From: Terebella lapidaria
Lineage: Eukaryota > Annelida > Polychaeta > Terebellida > Terebellidae
DNA length: 64,000 bases
Reading direction: 5' to 3'
Assembly (NCBI GenBank): GCA_949152475.1
Contig: OX424561.1
Coordinates: forward strand, 9,548,001 to 9,612,000
The translations under genes and the position numbers were made by a program. This document shows, piece by piece, positions 36,300-46,600 of the stretch; position 1 is the first letter of the stretch, and each line of letters starts with the position of its first letter. The notes under the pieces are model-generated. The model worked only from the letters and a program-made list of their open reading frames with translations, did not search any database and was not told where the DNA came from.

Positions 36300-37790
36300 A
36301 GACAAGAAGCAGATAATACGTGAAGCCATTGAAAGAAAGTGTCTTCATTCTACCGTGATATAGATCCATTGTAGGACATTTTAAATAGGTTTAAATTTTG
36401 TAATGAATCTGGTTAGTATCTTCCAGGGCACTACGAAAGGATTGAAAGCACTAGAAATGGTTTTAAAAGAACAAAAGTTTGCAACAGGAATATGCATATT
36501 GATATTTTATGCGCAAATTTTGATATATAAATATGTCAGTGAAAATTTCTACACACACAACATACCACGATATTCAGTAAGTAAATAACATCCTGTCATA
36601 ATTCGTAGGTACCCTGCAGATATATTTGAAATTTTAAAACAAAAATTGACCATATTAGTGAGTCTGAAATTTACGAGCACTGCATTGCACTGAATTACAT
36701 GTGTTGCAAAGTAGCAGCCATGTCCATAAAAAATTTAATGAAAAACTACAGCTGATATAGCAACATGAAATTATATATATATATTTTGGATACCTTCTCC
36801 AAAGCAACGGTCACATTGCACATGATAATATATGTGCGAAGTTCAAATTCCATAATATACCGGAATAATTTAGGCACGAACATGTTGTAGGTTGACAAGA
36901 ACATTTTTTTATCTAAATAAATTTCCCACGTCTGCTACAAGTTTTCATGCCTAAATAAAGTATTACACCCTGCCAATTAGCGCTCAAATTGGACCATAAG
37001 AATGGATTCATATACACCTGTATTTTGTCAATCCCCAAGTCTGTCCTCATCGAGGTAAACCTGCATGGGGGGGGGGGGGGGGGGTATGTAGGTGTCAACC
37101 AGAGAAAAGTATACTAGTAGGCAGATACGATTTATTGATGAACATATTTGTCTCAACCTCTATCAATACAACAAGCAAAATGATGAGGGCATGAGGTAAT
37201 AGTATTGCGCAGTAAATTCTGAATAAACACATGCGTTCAACCAAATAATACCAGAATAGGTACCTAGATCTATCAAACTGTTGCGGAAGGCAAACCTAAA
37301 ATCAACATTTTTTTTCAACTGTTGACAAACTAGCAAACACGTTGCTCTTTCAGGGCCACCCAATTCTACCTCATTATTGGAAATCATGGGGTTGCCGTCC
37401 TCAATACACATGGAGTTGCAGCTGTCAAATCGAAATGTGCTCATAAATCGTGTTTTATCAGATGATGTGTACATACTAATGTCTCTGTTGTAGTAATGGG
37501 TTAACTGCTAACTATTTCTGTGCGTGAAACATGTGTAGTTTGCCACATATCCCTTCGAAATGTCAAATTTGGTTGCAACTTCGCACTTCGTTTGCATACG
37601 GATATTGACGCGCTATTTTGTGTCCCAGATTACTGCCTGGTCTGTGCATTCTCACACCAATCTTGCTTATTCCTGAAAGCCATATATGTTCGCATGCTCT
37701 ATGGACACACTCTTTTATGCCAATAATCGTTAGGAAATACAGTATTCACCAAAAATCATAGGAGCTACTCACAATGTTTTTCTTTCTTTG
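36300..37790. other. No gene seen; 18-G run
   Basis: AT-rich sequence. An 18-base G run lies at 37067-37084. The frame at 37163-37474 (-) has several Cys but no domain I recognise. Confidence 0.4.
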
Positions 37791-37798
37791 CGCCAATT

Positions 37799-37871
37799 CC
37801 TCAGATTCGGGCGTTCAACCTCCAATTCCGGCGTTCAACCTCAGATTCTGGAGATCGCCTTTCCCAGCGTG
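37799..37871. repeat. 74-bp inverted repeat, right arm
   Basis: CCTCAGATTCGGGCGTTCAA ... CCCAGCGTG, reverse complement of 31992-32065, 5.7 kb away. Flanks diverge quickly on both sides. Confidence 0.85.
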
Positions 37872-38870
37872 AAAACAGCACGAAATTTAATTTCGATGTA
37901 CATGCAGAAAAACTTATCACACCTGCATCAGAATTGCATTATTGAGTATCCATATAAAGAGGACAGGTCGGTATACAGTAACAGCTTCAATTAAATATAG
38001 ACAGCTTTAATTAAGTAATTGGACAACTGTAATTAAATATGGTACCAAGAGCAACAGGTTAAGTACTGCAAACATCCTGGCAAGCTAATACATTTAGGCG
38101 AACAGAGTGAACGGTTGATCACTGCTTCATTCAGGTTAAATTTCGGGTTGGAGAATGTTTCACTATAACATTACACAAAGTCGTGATTCCCAAGCTAGCC
38201 AAAAGCTTATTAACACAAATAAAAATAATTTAACCACGGTTGTCCACAACATACCCTTGGAACCATACTGAGATACTACATGCGAACGAAACATTCGTAT
38301 CTCTAAATGTCACACAATCTAGTAGAATGTAAGTCTCAACCTTTTAACACCAACACAACCAGACTCTCATGATGACATTGACAAAATTAAAATACAATTT
38401 CGGATAAAACAGAGCCCGACCAAATAGTTACAGCCTAATCCGAACTGCCATATCAAGGGCAGACAGTGTGTGAAATATATGCGTTTCTATTGTACACTTG
38501 ATGGAATTAGTATACTTGTAAGTACCCAACAATGTATTATCTAGAAATGCTACATTGCTATTTCGATTGGGAACAAAGCGTCAGTACAATTTCCTGAAAA
38601 AAAGTTATCATATTCCTTCTTCCAAGCTTTCCTCAGTCGGTTCAGTCAAGCTGTGGGCTGGTATGCGTTCGCCAGATCGGGAAAACGAGTCTTTGGTGTC
38701 CTCTCGCGTGACTGACCATTCTGCACCCAGGCCCGAGTCAAATGAAATTCCCTTTCAACAAGGGTTCATCGGTCTGATATACTCATATGGTTGTACTTGC
38801 TCGTTCTGTCATCTGCGTAATAGAATGGAGTTCTAGAACCCTGCTACCGTTACTGTATCTATTTCCATGT

Positions 38871-39061
38871 TTACGTCTGCCTGATTGTATCATTATGTCG
38901 GGACTTGAGTATTTTGACGGCCTGCACCATCTCCGTAAGCCTGTGCACTGCAGTATCGTACAATTTGTAGTCCAGTGTCAGTTTAGTTTTGAGCAATTTG
39001 TACTCCTCTGGATTGAGTTGAAACTTGTACTTCTGCTGTGTCTGAGAGTGATAGGAGTCCC
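38871..39061 (-). CDS. Sulfotransferase exon 7 and stop
   Basis: 191 nt, acceptor TTCTTCAG. It reads DSYHSQTQQKYKFQLNPEEY then KLLKTKLTLDYKLYDTAVHR, and ends at TAA. The helix with L-x-x-D-x-x-LY is common at the C-termini of Golgi sulfotransferases. Confidence 0.78.
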
Positions 39062-41806
39062 CTGAAGAAAAAAAAACAAGCTATCAGAAAAATCATACAA
39101 CTAAAACACAAATCGATCAATTTAACATCCAATCGTACGCACGAAATATTCTGTAGATTCGTGGAGCCTTTGAAAATAGGTGGGGCAGCAAGTATGCAAG
39201 AACTTCGAAGTATTGTTCTAGTTTCTCCATGGTGCCCACCACAAGGTAGTCCTCAAGCAGGTGCTTGTGAGCCAGGCGATAACTGGCTTCAGAGTGAGTT
39301 CTATAAGTAATATGTAACATTACTGTAGCATCGATATTAAGCTATTGTCATCACTTTATTGATGATTGTATCTTCACTCGAGCAAACATTCTTTAAGTTG
39401 TACACTTTGTGGAAAGAAGCGACTGACCTGCACACCTCGTCATGGCCGCAGAGAAAGTGCAAAGCACTGCGGTTGTACTGTTGCCAACACTTACTCGACG
39501 TAATACATGCTGATATATTCTTCTGTGGGCAAGGCACAAGATATTGATGTTTTAATGCTATTTTTTGCAATTGATGGAAAAGTGAAGAACACTCATCATA
39601 CAGAATGAGTAAGCAAAATTCGGTATATCCCTCAATTTGTTCACGTGCTTCACATGATCATTGTACATATCAGTACAGACTGCTAATTAACCGTTAAAAA
39701 GATAATGGGTTGAATAAATCTTACGATGAAGCCAGCGTCCTCTTGTGTCTCGTCAACCGCATTCTTTGCCTCTCTCTCCTGTACACGGTAGAAAGCGGAC
39801 GTGAAGGCGGAGACAAACCAGTCGGCCGGCTCCCGTAGTACATTAATGTACATAATCTTCTCTCTGTAACCCCTAGGTGTACACAACAGTTTCTTGATTT
39901 TATTTGGAAACACAAGTACACTACAACAACAAACTCGACAAGGATATCAACAATAATCCACAGTTTGATATATGTTGAATGAGATCACAGAACTCACTTT
40001 AAGAAATCGTAGAAATATATGTGACTTGTCAGCATAACTTTGGAGCCAGGAGTCTGCAGGTATCTCATGAACTTGCGCTGAAACACAAAAGACCTACCAT
40101 GTCATGGCTGAGCAAATAGATTCTCGTTATATCCCCACATGATAACTGCTGAATCAATAGATACGCAGAGGGACAAAGAGCCAATGTGTGCTACATGTAT
40201 TTTGTTATTGACTGACCAGTATTAGAGGTTTAAGCCGAAAGCCCAGGTTGGTTCTCTGGTCTGTGAGGGCGTGGTGAACATGGTGGAGGCTGGCGGCCCT
40301 GCCAAGGACGTGTAGTGTGGCGCGGCTAGCCGTAGTGGGCACACGGTTATTGAGGACGTGAGTACATCCCGCCAGCAGTTCTACGGGAAGCACTGGGGCC
40401 ACAGGGTCTAAACTCATCCTCTCACGGAATGCCGTCAAGTTGCAGAGTGGTTTGAGAGGCTCCGGGATCTGTTTAAATGTCATTACTGACATCAAGTTGC
40501 TTACAATCTTTAGAACACATCTGAAGGTCATCACGATTTTATGGCAACACATTATGATTTAACCCACCACTGTGGACCCATATTGTTAAACCACGACAAG
40601 ATTTCTCACGTATTCGTAATAACAACCCAAGGTCCATCTTCAATCTGAATTTCAACAGGTACTACCACGAATTGCAAAACGTATTAGGCAATTGGAACAA
40701 ATACTTCACCCAAACCCAAAACTCCGAAATTGTGTTGTGTTTTTAACCATGATAACAAAACTTCCTGTATAATCGAGACGACAAAAAAATTGACCCCAAG
40801 AACTTATACTTATAATATATAAGTATATATATACTTATAATACACGCTAAAAATGTATATAACTACATCATATTCTGGAAGGTATCCATATGGAATATAA
40901 CTACATCTGTTATGTAAGTTATCCATATCGATCAAGATAATCAAAGAAAATCATATGAGACTTCGCAGTCCAAAGATATACCCCAAGCGTTTCATCTACA
41001 CATTCATAAACATACTCCAAACATGTCAAACCACATTTCCTAGGAAACAAAGCCTAGTCATTCAATATTCAAAGCGTCAAAAATTAAGTACAACGTCACC
41101 ACGAAAATCCCACAAAAATCCCGGAACCCCATAACATGCACCACATATGTTATGCTTTACGTTCATCCTGGTCTCGAACTCCAAATGTTTTGTCTTTCAT
41201 TTGGAGTTCTGGTCACGAACTCCAAATGTTTTGTCTTTCATTTGGCGTTCTGGTCTCGAACTCCAAATGTTTTGTCTTTCATTTGGAGTTCTGGTCTCGA
41301 ACTCCAAATGTTTTGTCTTTGAAAACCAAATTACACATCCTCATGAGGTTCTGCGTTTAGGCACTCAAGGTCATCTGATATCAAGTTCAAGGTCTAAAAA
41401 GGTGAGCCTGATTCAGTTCAGGCTGTATATGTGACAAGATATATGTAAAAAAATGTCGTTATTTCCGAGAATCAGCCCATGGTCTTATTTTTGGAGCATT
41501 TAATGAAGGATGGGAATTACCGGTAATGACTGTGACACACCATCTCCGTGCCATTCATCTGTTCAGAAATTTACAGCCCGAAAATAGAAAACCACTGCCA
41601 TCGATTCGTGCAACTTGGTACTCGCAAACCAGAATCTTTAAAAAATAAAAAAAAGTCACTCTCTGACGTGAATCATATTGGCTACTTGCCTGTGAATACG
41701 TTAAGCTTCCCCACGAAGTCAACATACTGATATATATTCCACATGATGCAATTCCGATTATCAGAATGATTTTATATCCGCAACAAGCGTCTGGCGGGAT
41801 GTACAT
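38871..41806 (-). CDS. Golgi-type sulfotransferase, heparan-sulfate 2-O-sulfotransferase-like
   Basis: Seven coding exons on the minus strand: 41806-41690, 40468-40217, 40077-39998, 39863-39725, 39522-39428, 39300-39143, 39061-38871. They join in phase to 343 residues (HS2ST is ~356). A short tail, then one membrane helix (13-29, IILIIGIASCGIYISML), gives a type II Golgi topology. The 5' PAPS loop region is NNRVPTTAS (79-87), the 3' phosphate motif is YINVLREPADWFVSAF (155-170, Arg160, Ser168). FLCGHDEVC, DYLVVGTMEKLEQYF and LPHLFSKA follow in family order. Four N-glycosylation sequons are present (49, 198, 213, 337). It would transfer sulfate from PAPS to a glycan; the acceptor is unknown. 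Odd: Thr84 replaces the loop Lys and TSH (140-142) replaces the HGH of HS2ST. An alternative in-frame start lies at 41854. Confidence 0.82.
39143..39300 (-). CDS. Sulfotransferase exon 6
   Basis: 158 nt, acceptor ACTTATAG, donor TTTC|GTGCGT (weak but the one giving the right phase). It contains AHKHLLEDYLVVGTMEKLEQ and LPHLFSKAPRIY, matching the Y..VG.TE.L..F...LP.FFKGA block of the family. Confidence 0.82.
39428..39522 (-). CDS. Sulfotransferase exon 5: Cys-rich loop
   Basis: 95 nt, acceptor GCCCACAG, donor GCAG|GTCAGT. It holds four Cys and ALHFLCGHDEVC, like PFFCGH..C in HS2ST. Confidence 0.82.
39725..39863 (-). CDS. Sulfotransferase exon 4: 3' phosphate-binding motif
   Basis: 139 nt, acceptor GGGTTACAG, donor CATC|GTAAGA. 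It contains KIMYINVLREPADWFVSAF, then an acidic helix. Confidence 0.88.
39998..40077 (-). CDS. Sulfotransferase exon 3: catalytic His segment
   Basis: 80 nt, acceptor GTTTCAG, donor TTAAA|GTGAGT. It reads RKFMRYLQTPGSKVM then LTSHIYFYDFL, aligning with HGHVSYLDF of HS2ST. His142 is kept. Confidence 0.82.
40217..40468 (-). CDS. Sulfotransferase exon 2: stem and PAPS loop
   Basis: 84 codons, phase 0-0, acceptor TTTAAACAG, donor ATACTG|GTCAGT. It begins IPEPLKPLCN and holds CTHVLNNRVPTTASRATLHV, the strand-loop-helix that binds the 5' phosphosulfate end of PAPS. Confidence 0.82.
41168..41325. repeat. 41-bp minisatellite, four copies, in sulfotransferase intron 1
   Basis: Units start at 41168, 41209, 41250 and 41291. 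Each is itself an inverted repeat: AACTCCAAATG, a TTTTGTCTTT spacer, CATTTGGAGTT. The last unit is incomplete. Confidence 0.9.
41690..41806 (-). CDS. Sulfotransferase exon 1: tail and membrane anchor
   Basis: 39 codons, MYIPPDACCGYKIILIIGIA then SCGIYISMLTSWGSLTYSQ. It ends in phase 0 at CACAG|GCAAGT, a consensus GC donor. The only good continuation in phase is the exon at 40468. Confidence 0.7.
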
Positions 41807-41999
41807 GCTGGTGTTGGATATAGAGATTGCAAACCGTCTATTGTGTTTGTTCAATGGTCAAACTGTCCTGGCCTCGAAAAATCGGACTGTCCTGGCCTCG
41901 AAAATCATATTTTATCTGATACCGCTGTAAAAACAAAATCAATAAATTTCTACTTGGCTTCAAAATTCATCGACTTGTCTTCATCGACCAAATACTGTA

Positions 42000-43050
42000 G
42001 TAGCGAGGCGGAGTTTTTGTACAGAACAGAAGCAGCCGAGCACACTGTCGGTCAATTAATATATTCATATATGTGAAACTATTATTTATATGATATCGAT
42101 GCAACAGGTCTTGTATAAACATAGGTACACCCCGGGCTAGATATTTTATGCAAGTTTTCGCGTTAGAGACGTGTAACATCGTGTATTCGAGTGTTTATTA
42201 TTCTTTCAATAGTATTTTATGAGAATCGCGCAATTATGTATTTGCATTAAAGTTTAGAGAACACTGTATAGGCATTTGTCATCAACATAGCTTGTGGTCT
42301 CATATTCACGCATATAAATATTGTAAAGCGTTTTCCATTGAAAAAAGTATATGATAGATGAGAGTCGTCTGAATCAAAGTTGTATACAGTATTGTTCTGC
42401 TTTTTGGTCATGTAAAAATCATGTCTGGCTGTTTGCTACTAATTGAATATCTGGAAACCCAGCCAATTATATAAACTATAATTTTCCTTCTTGCAAATTT
42501 GAAGTTGGAAACAACATTTCCAGAGAGATTGTCCCCACTCGGTTTTGTGAAACTGAGTAAATGAATATTATTTGGTATATTTTAGCATTTTTCATTTGAG
42601 TTCATCTTGTTACACTTTCAATTTAGTACCACCAAGGGAACCAGATTCAGTTTGATGGCGCCAATAATAATGTTCTATTGGCATTACTGAATCATATACC
42701 ACAAAGATTGTCAAAGTTTGTCAAGTCAAAAATCAGAATTAAGTATCAGAACAAAACAAGACAATTAATAAATGGGAAGGCGATGATAGATCTGGATTAT
42801 GGTACCAAGTTGTTTATTCCACATGTTTCAAAATAGTGTTACGTAAAGCAATACAAGCAAAATTTATACCTTCAAACATAATATTTTTCTCCTTCACAGC
42901 ACTACATCATCCATCGCAGAAATTTGATTTTTGTACAACCAGCTACACGTTGCTCTATTCCCTATAAGGTACGTTTCATGCAAGCTAAATCAATTTAAAC
43001 AAACACTACATAATATGCTGACTATGCTTTTACATATATTACGACTTGGA
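42000..43050. other. Intergenic, no gene seen
   Basis: AT-rich sequence between the sulfotransferase start and the methyltransferase stop. These two minus-strand genes are about 1.2 kb apart. ATTAAA at 43057-43062 (-) could serve as the poly(A) signal of the methyltransferase. Confidence 0.4.
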
Positions 43051-43069
43051 ATGTCCTTTAATAATGCGT

Positions 43070-43647
43070 TCAGTGTTTAGTACATTTGATGTGTACATTA
43101 ATTCCGGAACCAATCACGTCCATCTTATCATCCACATCAAAGCCAGCCTCCTTCAGGATACGGGCGAGATTTTCACGACCAGAAGAGTTGCCCAGTCCTG
43201 CACTTCCGGGATGATAGAGCGACTGTGACAGACAGTAGTAGAGGCTAATTACCAGGAGCATTTGGCCCAGGGTCTTCTCTCTCGGTATACTGTTGCATAC
43301 GTATATGTTTTCGGACGTGTTGATGTCGATGACAGACAACTGAGTGCCTGCCTTCATACTGCAGTAGATGCCGGACAAAGCCAGTCCAGGCTGAGCCAAG
43401 TCGTGCAGGACGTCTGACATCAAGACGTAGTCAAACCTGTCCACCCACTCCTCTGGTAGTCGAGTCACGTCCACCTGGTGAAACTCCACATTCTTCAACG
43501 CTCTTTCCTTTGCCAATTTCTTAGCCTTTTCAATCGAACTCTCGGAAATATCAAACCCCACGAATATACTGTTAGGGAACTTCTGGGCGAACAGAACGAT
43601 CAATTCGCCACCCCCAGAACCTATGTCAGCCATGCGGATTCCGTCAT
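43070..43647 (-). CDS. Methyltransferase exon 4 and stop
   Basis: 578 nt, acceptor CCATTACAG. It codes for the whole Rossmann domain from DGIRMADIGSGGG to the C-terminal INVHIKCTKH. Confidence 0.92.
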
Positions 43648-46600
43648 CTGTAATGGACCAATTTCAAAGTGAATGCTCCAAAATGGAACCAAATCAAAGT
43701 AAACCTGCGTAATGTCACTGGTGGACTTGTTTTGTTGGAACCAATTCACTACATCCAAGCCCACAAGCGAAATCAAATATGTAAAAGGAATGGAGTAAAC
43801 TTGTGTCATGGGACTGATTACAGTTTTTGAAGTCTTCCCGTTCTCGCGAACTTAAATTTGAACACAGCATATCCATCAAACTCCACATGTGCCTCCTTTG
43901 CTTTCAAAGAATATACCGCATATACTCATGAAGAATTACATCGGCTTTTGAAGGAGCAGCGTTGTGAGACATGTTTCGGAGGTATATTCACATCCGAGTT
44001 TGATGGATATAGTTTATGAATGCAAACCACAATATAAGGTAACATATGAATTGGATTGGGGCTCGTCTTCGATACTGGTGTTAACATATTGTTTTCTGAT
44101 ACGTATTTGACATCTTTATGTTGAAATATACTTATATAAAATATGACTATAGTTTTGTAACATTGGAAGCTTGATGTTTTCTAAAATATGGGTGCCGATA
44201 AATATATGGTATTCGCCAGTGAATAATTATGTTTTCACTCCATCTTTTCCTTCCTCACTCACAACATCAGACATCCACCCGTAAAAGTGAATGCAGAAGA
44301 TTTCCTAGGAATATGAGAGACCCTTTCACTTGCATCTGGATTTTTCTGCATTTGAGTTCAGGTACGTTCACTTTACCTATAACTGCAAAGGTATGGATGT
44401 ACCTAGCTTTGCTGTCAGACCCGGTACACTCTCCAACACGTATGCCATCGTTTTCTCGTACTCGTCTTTGAAGCATTCGAAAAACTGGGTAATGAACGGA
44501 CTGACTGTTTCTGACGGCACACCTGTGATGGAAAATCTCGCTATATACATAACCCACTTCGATGTTTGCGCTCTTAATGGAAATATAAAGATACAATTTA
44601 ACAATACCATTATGTAATTTATGCCCTATAATCAAATAGATAGATCTATAATTCAAAGACGTACCTGAAAAAAATTGAACTAGACGTCAAGGCCTAAAGA
44701 TACCTCGGAGGCATTTCGGTGTTAAGACTAATTCATAATATTGATAACATACGGTGTAATTGCCCCAGGCTCCACGACGCACCGTTTCCAAGATATCGAC
44801 GAAAGTGAAAAATGTCGACTCAGCAAAAAAAGAATTAAGTCAACGTCAAAGTTCATCTACTATACCACTTAGACATGTTTTTTAGGTCAAGGTTAAGTTT
44901 CATCCATAATATGCCTTGGTCTTAGGCGACGAGTCCGAAAATAATGTCTGTTTTGCTATAGGATGCTTCGTTTCTGAGATATCGATGAAAACAAAAAATG
45001 CCGAATCGGCAAAAAAAAAATATTATGTCATGTTCAAAGTTCATCCATAATACCAGAGGGAAAAATGCCAGATCGGCATAAAAACTTAAGATCAAGGGCA
45101 AAATTCATCTGTAATAACCCTTAAACATGTTTGTCTAGGGCGACGAGTCTGAAAATAACGTCCGTTTCACTCTAGGACACATCGTTTCTGAGATATCAAC
45201 GAAAACGAAAAAATGCTGACTCAGCGAAAAAATTTGAGGTCGACGTTAAAGTTCACCCATAATATCACTTAGACACGTTTGCCTGGGTTGACAAGTCAGA
45301 AAATAACGTCCGTGTCGCTTTAAGACGCACCGTTCCCGAGATATCGACGAAAATAAAAAAAAATGTCTACTCGGTAAAAAAACTTCGAGATCAACGTCAA
45401 AGCAGAGGGTATAGAAGAGATACATGTAGGTGTCACTCCACTGGCTCCATTTGTATATTGAACTGGTGGCACTCCTGGCGGATGAAGGCGCCTTATCTGC
45501 GTTTACTACCATCGAAGATTTTCTATACCAAGATAGCCCACTCAGGCCAGAACGGAAGCGAACATTTAAACAGTGTCGATCCTGGCGGTTTTCATTCATA
45601 AAATGACGTTTTGGTCAGAGATATTCATTCATAAAAACGCAAATGTAGTAATTCCTCAGTTTGACCGTTAGGGAGATTTTTTCGCTTCCGTTTTGGCCTG
45701 AGTGGGCTATCTTGGTATAGAAAATCTCTGCTACTATCACTACGACACGAATTTATGAATGAAAGAATAGGTTAGCAAAACGAAATGATGAAACACACAA
45801 TCGTTTCTTTGGACGACAAACTACAACAGCGCATTCAGCCGTCAGGATTACAGTGCTCCATGAGACAAAATGGTAGACAATGGAAATTTACAGAGTGACA
45901 CCTCTCTGTTGTATACTCTCTGGTCAAAAATGCAAATAGCCCTGAGACATGTTGCCAGGGCTACGAGTCGGAAAATAACGTTTGTTTCACGCTACGATGC
46001 ACGGCTTCCAAAGTATGCAGCAAACCTCAAAAATGACTCGGTGAAAAATCTTCCGACATCTAGGTCCTTGAATAGTTTTTGAGTTTTTGCGCGGAAATAA
46101 AGTCCAAAAAATGACATCGATTTCATCCTCCCGGACGTCGGATCCGGCTTCAAAACTATACAACACATCTACATAAAAGCCCAGTCCCACAGTTGCGAAT
46201 TCCGGCGAATTAATGCGAATCAGTGAGGCTGAAATCGCAAGCGAACGGTATAATTTTTGTAGCTCAAAACAGAGCTAATGAGATGCATTACGATGATAAG
46301 CGCAAATTACTAATAATCAGTGAGACATGACCACGAACATATAACACACAATAAAGTCTAATACGAAACAGTGAGGTAATGATGGGGAATCAATACGGAT
46401 GCGCTATGAAACGAAACGAACGTCATGAGAACTAGTGCGAACCAATAGGAAATGATACGAATCAATGGGAATCATTACGTCATAGTACGATTGGCCAAGG
46501 TAGAATAAGTACCGTAGAAATTCGTGGTACAAATTAGACCCTCAAAATTAAACATGCCAAAAGCTTCGAAACGGGACAGTCTGAAGGAAGGCAGCGCCCT

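Noticed and set aside
37163-37474. 103-codon Cys-containing minus frame as an exon
   Set aside because: No recognisable domain and no partner exon in phase.
43621-43809. Frame just upstream of methyltransferase exon 4 as the missing linker exon
   Set aside because: It does not resemble the family and does not end in the right phase; 44522-44403 fits both.
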